This document shows, in pieces, positions 11,478 to 24,041 of a DNA stretch of 64,000 nt. Made by a program: the position numbers and the translations under genes. Source of the stretch: Rattus norvegicus (Eukaryota > Chordata > Mammalia > Rodentia > Muridae). Every line of letters begins with the position of its first letter. The first letter of the stretch is position 1. Location: NCBI RefSeq assembly GCF_036323735.1, contig NC_086032.1, forward strand, positions 50,151,335 through 50,215,334. The letters run 5' to 3'. The notes below the pieces were generated by a model. It had not been told where the DNA came from. It was given only the letters and a program-made list of their open reading frames with translations, and made no database searches.

Positions 11478-12587
11478 GTGAATTCAGTTAGTTCCTAGTA
11501 GCCTGCTCTTGTAATATGTGTACCTTTCAAGATTTATAAAAATTTGGTGAGCCGAATCTGAGTAACATGGTGAATTCGGTTAGTTCCCAATAGGCGGCAG
11601 TAGTAATAGGTGGACTGTTTTGGATATAGAAAAATTTTCACGAATGGAATCAAAATTTCTAGGCGAATTCAGTGAGTTCCCAATGGGACATGCTTGTATG
11701 AGTTTGCTTTTCAATATCGAGCAACATTTTAAGGAACGGAATCCAAGTATCATTGCGAATTGAGTAGGTTCCCAATAGGGTTCGCATGTAATAAGCTTGT
11801 TATTCAAGATAGAGCAACGTTTTAACGAACTGAAACACTGTTTCTTTGTGAATTCAGTTAGTTCCTAGTAGCCTGCTCTTGTAATATGTGTACTTTTAAA
11901 GATTTTTAAAAGTTTGGTTAGCCGAATCTGAGTAACATTGTGAATTCGGTTAGTTCCCAATAGGCGGCAGTAGTAATAAGTGGATTGGTCGGGATATAGA
12001 AAAATTTTCACGAATGGAATCAAAATTTCTAGGCGAATTCAGTGAGTTCCCAATGGGACATGCTTGTATGAGTTTGCTTTTCAATATCGAGCAACATTTT
12101 AAAGAACGGAATCCAAGTATCATTGCGAATTGAGTAGGTTCCCAATAGGGTTCGCATGTAATAAGCCTGTTATTCAAGATAGAGCAACGTTTTAACGAAC
12201 TGAAACACTGTTTCTTTGTGAATTCAGTTAGTTCCTAGTAGCCTGCTCTTGTAATATGTGTACTTTTCAAGATTTATAAAAATTTGGTGAGCCGAATCTG
12301 AGTAACATTGTGAATTCGGTTAGTTCCCAATAGGCCGCAGTAGTAATAAGTGGACTGTTCGGGATATAGAAAAATTTTCACGAATGGAATCAAAATTTCT
12401 AGGCGAATTCAGTGATTTCCCAATGGGACATGCTTGTATGAGTTTGCTTTTCAATATCGAGCAACATTTTAAGGAACGGAATCCAAGTATCTTGGTGAAC
12501 TGACTAGGTTCCCAATAGGATTCGCATGTAATAAGCTTGTTATTCAAGATAGAGCAACGTTTAAACGAACTGAAACACTGTTTCTTT
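11478..12587 (+). repeat. Short unit K-P-S (three monomers)
   Basis: Monomers start at 11478 (K), 11848 (P) and 12218 (S). The P copy begins with the A quarter normally seen in T (ttttaaagatttttaaaag, ttggttagcc) and continues as P with tggattggtcggg and aataagcctg, so it looks like a T/P fusion. R and L are missing. This is a shortened pentamer. Confidence 0.78.
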
Positions 12588-14434
12588 GTGAATTCAGTTA
12601 GTTCCTAGTAGCCTGCTCTTGTAATATGTGTACCTTTCAAGATTTATAAAAATTTGGTGAGCCGAATCTGAGTAACATGGTGAATTCGGTTAGTTCCCAA
12701 TAGGCGGCAGTAGTAATAGGTGGACTGTTTTGGATATAGAAAAATTTTCACGAATGGAATCAAAATTTCTAGGCGAATTCAGTGAGTTCCCAATGGGACA
12801 TGCTTGTATGAGTTTGCTTTTCAATATCGAGCAACATTTTAAGGAACGGAATCCAAGTATCATTGCGAATTGAGTAGGTTCCCAATAGGGTTCGCATGTA
12901 ATAAGCTTGTTATTCAAGATAGAGCAACGTTTTAACGATCTGAAACACTGTTTCTTTGTGAATTCAGTTAGTTCCTAGTAGCCTGCTCTTGTAATATGTG
13001 TACTTTTAAAGATTTTTAAAAGTTTGGTTAGCCGAATCTGAGTAACATTGTGAATACGGTTAGTTCCCAATAGGCCGCAGTAGTAATAAGTGGACTGTTC
13101 GGGATATAGAAAAATTTTCACGAATGGAATCAAAATTTCTAGGCGAATTCAGTGAGTTCCCAAGGGACATGCTTGTATGAGTTTGCTTTTCAATATCGAG
13201 CAACATTTTAAGGAACCGAATCCAAGTATCATGGTGAATTGAGTAGGTTCCCAATAGGATTCGCATGTAATAAGCTTGTTATTCAAGATAGAGCAACGTT
13301 TTAACGAACTGAAACACTGTTTCTTGGTGAATTAAGTTAGTTCCTAGCAGCCTGCTCTTGTAATATGTGTACTTTTCAAGATTTATAAAAATTTGGTGAG
13401 CCGAATCTGAGTAACATGGTGAATTCGGTTAGTTCCCAATAGGCCGCAGTAGTAATAAGTGTACTGTTCGGGATATAGAAAAATTTTCACGAATGGAATC
13501 AAAATTTCTAGGCGAATTCAGTGAGTTCCCAATGGGACATGCTTGTATGAGTTTGCTTTTCAATATCGAGCAACATTTTAAGGAACGGAATCCAAGTATC
13601 ATTGCGAATTGAGTAGGTTCCCAATAGGATTCGCATGTAATAAGCTTGTTATTCAAGATAGAGCAACGTTTTAACGAACTGAAACACTGTTTCTTTGTGA
13701 ATTCAGTTAGTTCCTAGTAGCCTGCTCTTGTAATATGTGTACTTTTAAAGATTTTTAAAAGTTTGGTTAGCTGAATCTGAGTAACATGGTGAATTCGTTT
13801 AGTTCCCAATAGGCCGCAGTAGTAATAAGTGGACTATTCGGGATATAGAAAATTTTCACGAATGGAATCCAAATTCGAAGGGGAATTCAGTGAGTTCCCA
13901 ATGGGACATGCTTGTATGAGTTTGCTTTTCAATATCGAGCAACATTTTAAGGAACGGAATCCAAGTATCATTGCGAATTGAGTAGGTTCCCAATAGGATT
14001 CGCATGTAATAAGCTTGTTATTCAAGATAGAGCAACGTTTTAACGAACTGAAACACTGTTTCTTTGTGAATTCAGTTAGTTCCTAGTAGCCTGCTCTTGT
14101 AATATGTGTACTTTTAAAGATTTATAAAAATTTGGTGAGCCGAATCTGAATAACATGGTGAACTCGGTTAGTTCCCAATAGGCCGCAGTAGTAATAAGTG
14201 GACTGTTCGGGATATAGAAAAATTTTCACGAATGGAATCAAAATTTCTATAGAATTCAGTGAGTTCCCAATGGGACATGCTTGTATGAGTTTGCTTTTCA
14301 ATATCGAGCAACATTTTAAGGAACGGAATCCAAGTATCTTGGTGAACTGACTAGGTTCCCAATAGGATTCGCATGTAATAAGCTTGTTATTCAAGATAGA
14401 GCAACGTTTTAACGAACTGAAACACTGTTTCTTT
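12588..14434 (+). repeat. Pentamer copy 3, K-T-R-L-(E/S)
   Basis: Monomers start at 12588, 12958, 13327, 13697 and 14066, 1847 bp. The last one has the front of class E (gaatctgaataac, ctcggttag, tttctatagaattcag) and the back of class S (cttggtgaactgac), so it is a fusion monomer. K-T-R-L is otherwise as in copy 1. Confidence 0.87.
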
Positions 14435-16281
14435 GTGAATTCAGTTAGTTCCTAGTAGCCTGCTCTTGTAATATGTGTACCTTTCAAGATTTATAAAAAT
14501 TTGGTGAGCCGAATCTGAGTAACATGGTGAATTCGGTTAGTTCCCAATAGGCGGCAGTAGTAATAGGTGGACTGTTTTGGATATAGAAAAATTTTCACGA
14601 ATGGAATCAAAATTTCTAGGCGAATTCAGTGAATTCCCAATGGGACATGCTTGTATGAGTTTGCTTTTCAATATCGAGCAACATTTTAAGGAACGGAATC
14701 CAAGTATCATTGCGAATTGAGTAGGTTCCCAATAGGGTTCGCATGTAATAAGCTTGTTATTCAAGATAGAGCAACGTTTTAACGAACTGAAACACTGTTT
14801 CTTTGTGAATTCAGTTAGTTCCTAGTAGCCTGCTCTTGTAATATGTGTACTTTTAAAGATTTTTAAAAGTTTGGTTAGCCGAATCTGAGTAACATTGTGA
14901 ATTCGGTTAGTTCCCAATAGGCCGCAGTAGTAATAAGTGGACTGTTCGGGATATAGAAAAATTTTCACGAATGGAATCAAAATTTCTAGGCGAATTCAGT
15001 GAGTTCCCAAGGGACATGCTTGTATGAGTTTGCTTTTCAATATCGAGCAACATTTTAAGGAACCGAATCCAAGTATCATGGTGAATTGAGTAGGTTCCCA
15101 ATAGGATTCGCATGTAATAAGCTTGTTATTCAAGATAGAGCAACGTTTTAACGAACTGAAACACTGTTTCTTGGTGAATTAAGTTAGTTCCTAGCAGCCT
15201 GCTCTTGTAATATGTGTACTTTTCAAGATTTATAAAAATTTGGTGAGCCGAATCTGAGTAACATGGTGAATTCGGTTAGTTCCCAATAGGCCGCAGTAGT
15301 AATAAGTGTACTGTTCGGGATATAGAAAAATTTTCACGAATGGAATCAAAATTTCTAGGCGAATTCAGTGAGTTCCCAATGGGACATGCTTGTATGAGTT
15401 TGCTTTTCAATATCGAGCAACATTTTAAGGAACGGAATCCAAGTATCATTGCGAATTGAGTAGGTTCCCAATAGGATTCGCATGTAATAAGCTTGTTATT
15501 CAAGATAGAGCAACGTTTTAACGAACTGAAACACTGTTTCTTTGTGAATTCAGTTAGTTCCTAGTAGCCTGCTCTTGTAATATGTGTACTTTTAAAGATT
15601 TTTAAAAGTTTGGTTAGCCGAATCTGAGTAACATGGTGAATTCGTTTAGTTCCCAATAGGCCGCAGTAGTAATAAGTGGACTATTCGGGATATAGAAAAT
15701 TTTCACGAATGGAATCCAAAATCGAAGGGGAATTCAGTGAGTTCCCAATGGGACATGCTTGTACGAGTTTGCTTTTCAATATCGAGCAACATTTTAAGGA
15801 ACGGAATCCAAGTATCATTGCGAATTGAGTAGGTTCCCAATAGGATTCGCATGTAATAAGCTTGTTATTCAAGATAGAGCAACGTTTTAACGAACTGAAA
15901 CACTGTTTCTTTGTGAATTCAGTTAGTTCCTAGTAGCCTGCTCTTGTAATATGTGTACTTTTAAAGATTTATAAAAATTTGGTGAGCCGAATCTGAATAA
16001 CATGGTGAACTCGGTTAGTTCCCAATAGGCCGCAGTAGTAATAAGTGGACTGTTCGGGATATAGAAAAATTTTCACGAATGGAATCAAAATTTCTATAGA
16101 ATTCAGTGAGTTCCCAATGGGACATGCTTGTATGAGTTTGCTTTTCAATATCGAGCAACATTTTAAGGAACGGAATCTAAGTATCATTGCGAATTGAGTA
16201 GGTTCCCAATAGGGTTCGCATGTAATAAGCTTGTTATTCAAGATAGAGCAACGTTTTAACGAACTGAAACACTGTTTCTCT
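14435..16281 (+). repeat. Pentamer copy 4, K-T-R-L-E
   Basis: Monomers start at 14435, 14805, 15174, 15544 and 15913, 1847 bp, in register with copy 3. K has gtgaattcccaatggg as a private change. L here keeps ttagccgaatctg and has atccaaaatcgaagggg and cttgtacgag. E ends with the plain join cattgcg and gaatctaag, which it shares with the E copies at 29218 and 33654. Confidence 0.87.
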
Positions 16282-18129
16282 GTGAATTCAGTTAGTTCCT
16301 AGTAGCCTGCTCTTGTAATATGTGTACTTTTAAAGATTTATAAAAATTTGGTGAGCCGAATCTGAGTAACATGGTGAATTCGGTTAGTTCCCAATAGGCC
16401 GCAGTAGTAATAAGTGGACTGTTCGGGATATAGAAAAATTTTCACGAATGGAATCAAAATTTCTAGGCGAATTCAGTGAGTTCCCAATGGGACATGCTTG
16501 TATGAGTTTGCTTTTCAATATCGAGCAAAATTTTAAGGAACGGAATCCAAGTATCATTGCGAATTGAGTAGGTTCCCAATAGGATTCGCATGTAATAAGC
16601 TTGTTATTCAAGATAGAGCAACGTTTTAACGAACTGAAACACTGTTTCTTTGAGAATTCAGTTAGTTCCTAGTAGCCTGCTCTTGTAATATGTGTACTTT
16701 TCGAGATTTATAAAACTTTGGTGGGCCGAATCTGAGTAACATGGTGAATTCGGTTAGTTCCCAATAGGCGGCAGTAGTAATAAGTGGACTGTTTTGGATA
16801 TAGAAAAATTTTCACGAATGGAATCAAAATTTCTAGGCGAATTCAGTGAGTTCCCAATGGGACATGCTTGTATGAGTTTGCTTTTCAATATCGAGCAACA
16901 TTTTAAGGAACGGAATCCAAGTATCATGGTGAATTGAGTAGGTTCCCAATAGGATTCGCATGTAATAAACTTGTTATTCAAGATAGAGCAACGTTTTAAC
17001 GAACTGAAACACTGTTTCTTTGTGAATTCAGTTAGTTCCTAGTAGCATGCTCTTGTAATATGTGTACTTTTCAAGATTTATAAAAATTTGGTGAGCCGAA
17101 TCTGAGTAACATGGTGAATTCGGTGAGTTCCCAATAGGCGGCAGTAGTAATAAGTGGATTGTTCGGGATATAGAAAAATTTTCACGAATGGAATCAAAAT
17201 TTCTAGGCGAATTCAGTGAGTTCCCAATGGGACATGCTTGTATGAGTTTGCTTTTCAATATCGAGCAACATTTTAAGGAACGGAATCCAAGTATCATTGC
17301 GAATTGAGTAGGTTCCCAATAGGGTTCGCATGTAATAAGCTTGTTATTCAAGATAGAGCAACGTTTTAACGAACTGAAACACTGTTTCTTTGTGAATTCA
17401 GTTAGTTCCTAGTAGCCTGCTCTTGTAATATGTGTACTTTTAGAGATTTTTAAAAGTTTGGTTAGCCGAATCTGAGTAACATGGTGAATTCGGTTAGATC
17501 CCAATAGGCCGCAGTAGTAATAAGTGGACTGTTCGGGATATAGAAAATTTTCACGAATGGAATCAAAATTTCGAGGCGAATTCAGTGAGTTCCCAATGGG
17601 ACATGCTTGTATGAGTTTGCTTTTCAATATCGAGCAACATTTTAAGGAACGGAATCCAAGTATCATTGCGAATTGAGTAGGTTCCCAATAGGATTCGCAT
17701 GTAATAAGCTTGTTATTCAAGATAGAGCAACGTTTTACGAACTGAAACACTGTTTCTTTGTGAATTCAGTTAGTTCCTAGTAGCCTACTCTTGTAATATG
17801 TGTACTTTTCAAGATTTATAAAAATTTGGTGAGCCGAATCTGAGTAACATTGTGAATTCGGTTAGTTCCCAATAGGCGGCAGTAGTAATAAGTGGACTGT
17901 TCGGGATATAGAAAAATTTTCACGAATGGAATCAAAATTTCTAGGCGAATTCAGTGATTTCCCAATGGGACATGCTTGTATGAGTTTGCTTTTCAATATC
18001 GAGCAACATTTTAAGGAACGGAATCCAAGTATCTTGGTGAACTGACTAGGTTCCCAATAGGATTCGCATGTAATAAGCTTGTTATTCAAGATAGAGCAAC
18101 GTTTTAACGAACTGAAACACTGTTTCTTT
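16282..18129 (+). repeat. Five-monomer segment Q-F-G-H-S
   Basis: Monomers start at 16282 (Q), 16652 (F), 17022 (G), 17392 (H) and 17760 (S). The trimer F-G-H reappears at 19977, 3325 bp later, with the same rare tagcatgctcttg in G. H loses one base in cgttttacgaac, and that change is shared with the H copies at 20717, 23304, 26631 and 31067. The 17760 copy joins a J-like front (tagcctactcttg, ggcggcag) to an S back. Confidence 0.85.
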
Positions 18130-19976
18130 GTGAATTCAGTTAGTTCCTAGTAGCCTGCTCTTGTAATATGTGTACCTTTCAAGATTTATAAAAATTTGGT
18201 GAGCCGAATCTGAGTAACATGGTGAATTCGGTTAGTTCCCAATAGGCGGCAGTAGTAATAGGTGGACTGTTTTGGATATAGAAAAATTTTCACGAATGGA
18301 ATCAAAATTTCTAGGCGAATTCAGTGAGTTCCCAATGGGACATGCTTGTATGAGTTTGCTTTTCAATATCGAGCAACATTTTAAGGAACGGAATCCAAGT
18401 ATCATTGCGAATTGAGTAGGTTCCCAATAGGGTTCGCATGTAATAAGCTTGTTATTCAAGATAGAGCAACGTTTTAACGAACTGAAACACTGTTTCTTTG
18501 TGAATTCAGTTAGTTCCTAGTAGCCTGCTCTTGTAATATGTGTACTTTTAAAGATTTTTAAAAGTTTGGTTAGCCGAATCTGAGTAACATTGTGAATTCG
18601 GTTAGTTCCCAATAGGCCGCAGTAGTAATAAGTGGACTGTTCGGGATATAGAAAAATTTTCACGAATGGAATCAAAATTTCTAGGCGAATTCAGTGAGTT
18701 CCCAAGGGACATGCTTGTATGAGTTTGCTTTTCAATATCGAGCAACATTTTAAGGAACCGAATCCAAGTATCATGGTGAATTGAGTAGGTTCCCAATAGG
18801 ATTCGCATGTAATAAGCTTGTTATTCAAGATAGAGCAACGTTTTAACGAACTGAAACACTGTTTCTTGGTGAATTAAGTTAGTTCCTAGCAGCCTGCTCT
18901 TGTAATATGTGTACTTTTCAAGATTTATAAAAATTTGGTGAGCCGAATCTGAGTAACATGGTGAATTCGGTTAGTTCCCAATAGGCCGCAGTAGTAATAA
19001 GTGTACTGTTCGGGATATAGAAAAATTTTCACGAATGGAATCAAAATTTCTAGGCGAATTCAGTGAGTTCCCAATGGGACATGCTTGTATGAGTTTGCTT
19101 TTCAATATCGAGCAACATTTTAAGGAACGGAATCCAAGTATCATTGCGAATTGAGTAGGTTCCCAATAGGATTCGCATGTAATAAGCTTGTTATTCAAGA
19201 TAGAGCAACGTTTTAACGAACTGAAACACTGTTTCTTTGTGAATTCAGTTAGTTCCTAGTAGCCTGCTCTTGTAATATGTGTACTTTTAAAGATTTTTAA
19301 AAGTTTGGTTAGCTGAATCTGAGTAACATGGTGAATTCGTTTAGTTCCCAATAGGCCGCAGTAGTAATAAGTGGACTATTCGGGATATAGAAAATTTTCA
19401 CGAATGGAATCCAAATTCGAAGGGGAATTCAGTGAGTTCCCAATGGGACATGCTTGTATGAGTTTGCTTTTCAATATCGAGCAACATTTTAAGGAACGGA
19501 ATCCAAGTATCATTGCGAATTGAGTAGGTTCCCAATAGGATTCGCATGTAATAAGCTTGTTATTCAAGATAGAGCAACGTTTTAACGAACTGAAACACTG
19601 TTTCTTTGTGAATTCAGTTAGTTCCTAGTAGCCTGCTCTTGTAATATGTGTACTTTTAAAGATTTATAAAAATTTGGTGAGCCGAATCTGAATAACATGG
19701 TGAACTCGGTTAGTTCCCAATAGGCCGCAGTAGTAATAAGTGGACTGTTCGCGATATAGAAAAATTTTCACGAATGGAATCAAAATTTCTATAGAATTCA
19801 GTGAGTTCCCAATGGGACATGCTTGTATGAGTTTGCTTTTCAATATCGAGCAAAATTTTAAGGAACAGAATCCAAGTATCATTGCGAATTGAGTAGGTTC
19901 CCAATAGGATTCGCATGTAATAAGCTTGTTATTCAAGATAGAGCAACGTTTTAACGAACTGAAACACTGTTTCTTT
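18130..19976 (+). repeat. Pentamer copy 5, K-T-R-L-(E/Q)
   Basis: Monomers start at 18130, 18500, 18869, 19239 and 19608. The last has the E front (gaatctgaataac, tttctatagaattcag) and the Q back (gagcaaaattttaagg). Elsewhere E and Q are separate, consecutive monomers (15913 and 16282; 29218 and 29587; 33654 and 34023), so one monomer length has been lost here. Confidence 0.88.
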
Positions 19977-21454
19977 GAGAATTCAGTTAGTTCCTAGTAG
20001 CCTGCTCTTGTAATATGTGTACTTTTCGAGATTTATAAAACTTTGGTGGGCCGAATCTGAGTAACATGGTGAATTCGGTTAGTTCCCAATAGGCGGCAGT
20101 AGTAATAAGTGGACTGTTTTGGATATAGAAAAATTTTCACGAATGGAATCAAAATTTCTAGGCGAATTCAGTGAGTTCCCAATGGGACATGCTTGTATGA
20201 GTTTGCTTTTCAATATCGAGCAACATTTTAAGGAACGGAATCCAAGTATCATGGTGAATTGAGTAGGTTCCCAATAGGATTCGCATGTAATAAACTTGTT
20301 ATTCAAGATAGAGCAACGTTTTAACGAACTGAAACACTGTTTCTTTGTGAATTCAGTTAGTTCCTAGTAGCATGCTCTTGTAATATGTGTACTTTTCAAG
20401 ATTTATAAAAATTTGGTGAGCCGAATCTGAGTAACATGGTGAATTCGGTGAGTTCCCAATAGGCGGCAGTAGTAATAAGTGGATTGTTCGGGATATAGAA
20501 AAATTTTCACGAATGGAATCAAAATTTCTAGGCGAATTCAGTGAGTTCCCAATGGGACATTCTTGTATGAGTTTGCTTTTCAATATCGAGCAACATTTTA
20601 AGGAACGGAATCCAAGTATCATTGCGAATTGAGTAGGTTCCCAATAGGGTTCGCATGTAATAAGCTTGTTATTCAAGATAGAGCAAAGTTTTAACGAACT
20701 GAAACACTGTTTCTTTGTGAATTCAGTTAGTTCCTAGTAGCCTGCTCTTTTAATATGTGTACTTTTAGAGATTTTTAAAAGTTTGGTTAGCCGAATCTGA
20801 GTAACATGGTGAATTCGGTTAGTTCCCAATAGGCCGCAGTAGTAATAAGTGGACTGTTCGGGATATAGAAAATTTTCACGAATGGAATCAAAATTTCGAG
20901 GCGAATTCAGTGAGTTCCCAATGGGACATGCTTGTATGAGTTTGCTTTTCAATATCGAGCAACATTTTAAGGAACGGAATCCAAGTATCATTGCGAATTG
21001 AGTAGGTTCCCAATAGGATTCGCATGTAATAAGCTTGTTATTCAAGATAGAGCAACGTTTTACGAACTGAAACACTGTTTCTTTGTGAATTCAGTTAGTT
21101 CCTAGTAGCCTACTCTTGTAATATGTGTACTTTTCAAGATTTATAAAAATTTGGTGAGCCGAATCTGAGTAACATTGTGAATTCGGTTAGTTCCCAATAG
21201 GCGGCAGTTGTAATAGGTGGACTGTTTTGGATATAGAAAAATTTTCACGAATGGAATCAAAATTTCTAGGCGAATTCAGTGAGTTCCCAATGGGACATGC
21301 TTGTATGAGTTTGCTTTTCAATATCGAGCAACATTTTAAGGAACGGAATCCAAGTATCCTGGTGAATTGAGTAGGTTCCCAATAGGATTCGCATGTAATA
21401 AACTTGTTATTCAAGATAGAGCAACGTTTTAACGAACTGAAACACTGTTTCTTT
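19977..21454 (+). repeat. FGHJ tetramer, third copy
   Basis: Monomers start at 19977 (F), 20347 (G), 20717 (H) and 21085 (J). F carries gagaattcag, tttcgagatttataaaac and ttggtgggcc. G has gacattcttgtatg. H has ctcttttaatatg. The J copy ends with F-like aataaacttg and has tatcctggtg. Confidence 0.85.
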
Positions 21455-22564
21455 GTGAATTCAGTTAGTTCCTAGTAGCCTACTCTTGTAATATGTGTAC
21501 CTTTCAAGATTTATAAAAATTTGGTGAGCCGAATCTGAGTAACATGGTGAATTCGGTTAGTTCCCAATAGGCGGCAGTAGTAATAGGTGGACTGTTTTGG
21601 ATATAGAAAAATTTTCACGAATGGAATCAAAATTTCTAGGCGAATTCAGTGAGTTCCCAATGGGAAATGCTTGTATGAGTTTGCTTTTCAATATCGAGCA
21701 ACATTTTAAGGAACGGAATCCAAGTATCATTGCGAATTGAGTAGGTTCCCAATAGGGTTCGCATGTAAGAAGCTTGTTATTCAAGATAGAGCAACGTTTT
21801 AACGAACTGAAACACTGTTTCTTTGTGAATTCAGTTAGTTCCTAGTAGCCTGCTCTTGTAATATGTGTACTTTTAAAGATTTTTAAAAGTTTGGTTAGCC
21901 GAATCTGAGTAACATTGTGAATTCGGTTAGTTCCCAATAGGCCGCAGTAGTAATAAGTGGACTGTTCGGGATATAGAAAAATTTTCACGAATGGAATCAA
22001 AATTTCTAGGCGAATTCAGTGAGTTCCCAATGGGACATGCTTGTATGAGTTTGCTTTTCAATATCGAGCAAAATTTTAAGGAACGGAATCCAAGTATCAT
22101 TGCGAATTGAGTAGGTTCCAAATAGGATTCGCATGTAATAAGCTTGTTATTCAAGATAGAGCAACGTTTTAACGAACTGAAACACTGTTTCTTTGTGAAT
22201 TCAGTTAGTTCCTAGTAGCCTGCTCTTGTAATATGTGTACTTTTCAAGATTTATAAAAATTTGGTGAGCCGAATCTGAGTAACATTGTGAATTCGGTTAG
22301 TTCCCAATAGGCCGCAGTAGTAATAAGTGGACTGTTCGGGATATAGAAAAATTTTCACGAATGGAATCAAAATTTCTAGGCGAATTCAGTGAGTTCCCAA
22401 TGGGACATGCTTGTATGAGTTTGCTTTTCAATATCGAGCAAAATTTTAAGGAACGGAATCCAAGTATCATTGCGAATTGAGTAGGTTCCAAATAGGATTC
22501 GCATGTAATAAGCTTGTTATTCAAGATAGAGCAACGTTTTAACGAACTGAAACACTGTTTCTTT
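21455..22564 (+). repeat. K monomer followed by a tandem pair of Q monomers
   Basis: The K copy (21455) has gggaaatgcttg and gtaagaagcttg. The two Q copies (21825 and 22195) share gagcaaaattttaagg and the rare gtaggttccaaatagg, and their B, C and D quarters look identical. Their A quarters differ: the first has ttttaaagatttttaaaag, the second tttcaagatttataaaaa. Confidence 0.87.
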
Positions 22565-24041
22565 GAGAATTCAGTTAGTTCCTAGTAGCCTGCTCTTGTA
22601 ATATGTGTACTTTTCGAGATTTATAAAACTTTGGTGGGCCGAATCTGAGTAACATGGTGAATTCGGTTAGTTCCCAATAGGCGGCAGTAGTAATAAGTGG
22701 ACTGTTTTGGATATAGAAAAATTTTCACGAATGGAATCAAAATTTCTAGGCGAATTCAGTGAGTTCCCAATGGGACATGCTTGTATGAGTTTGCTTTCAA
22801 TATCGAGCAACATTTTAAGGAACGGAATCCAAGTATCATGGTGAATAGAGTAGGTTCCCAATAGGATTCGCATGTAATAAACTTGTTATTCAAGATAGAG
22901 CAACGTTTTAACGAACTGAAACACTGTTTCTTTGTGAATTCAGTTAGTTCCTAGTAGCCTGCTCTTGTAATATGTGTACTTTTCAAGATTTATAAAAATT
23001 TGGTGAGCCGAATCTGAGTAACATGGTGAATTCGGTGAGTTCCCAATAGGCGGCAGTAGTAATTAGTGGATTGTTCGGGATATAGAAAAATTTTCACGAA
23101 TGGAATCAAAATTTCTAGGCGAATTCAGTGAGTTCCCAATGGGACATGCTTGTATGAGTTTGCTTTTCAATATCGAGCAACATTTTAAGGAACGGAATCC
23201 AAGTATCATTGCGAATTGAGTAGGTTCCCAATAGGGTTCGCATGTAATAAGCTTGTTATTCAAGATAGAGCAAAGTTTTAACGAACTGAAACACTGTTTC
23301 TTTGTGAATTCAGTTAGTTCCTAGTAGCCTGCTCTTGTAATATGTGTACTTTTAGAGATTTTTAAAAGTTTGTTTAGCCGAATCTGAGTAACATGGTGAA
23401 TTCGGTTAGTTCCCAATAGGCCGCAGTAGTAATAAGTGGACTGTTCGGGATATAGAAAATTTTCACGAATGGAATCAAAATTTCGAGGCGAATTCAGTGA
23501 GTTCCCAATGGGCCATGCTTGTATGAGTTTGCTTTTCAATATCGAGCAACATTTTAAGGAACGGAATCCAAGTATCATTGCGAATTGAGTAGGTTCCCAA
23601 TAGGATTCGCATGTAATAAGCTTGTTATTCAAGATAGAGCAACGTTTTACGAACTGAAACACTGTTTCTTTGTGAATTCAGTTAGTTCCTAGTAGCCTAC
23701 TCTTGTAATATGTGTACTTTTCAAGATTTATAAAAATTTGGTGAGCCGAATCTGAGTAACATTGTGAATTCGGTTAGTTCCCAATAGGCGGCAGTTGTAA
23801 TAGGTGGACTGTTTTGGATATAGAAAAATTTTCACGAATGGAATCAAAATTTCTAGGCGAATTCAGTGAGTTCCCAATGGGACATGCTTGTATGAGTTTG
23901 CTTTTCAATATTGAGCAACATTTTAAGGAACGGAATCCAAGTATCATGGTTAATTGAGTAGGTTCCCAATAGGATTCGCATGTAATATGCTTGTTATTCA
24001 AGATAGAGCAACGTTTTAACGAACTGAAACACTGTTTCTCT
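22565..24041 (+). repeat. FGHJ tetramer, fourth copy
   Basis: Monomers start at 22565 (F, with one T lost in tttgctttcaatatc), 22934 (G, with gtaattagtgg), 23304 (H, with ttgtttagcc and gggccatgc) and 23672 (J). J has caatattgagc, catggttaattgag and aatatgcttg, three changes that reappear in the back half of the monomer at 25152. Confidence 0.85.
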
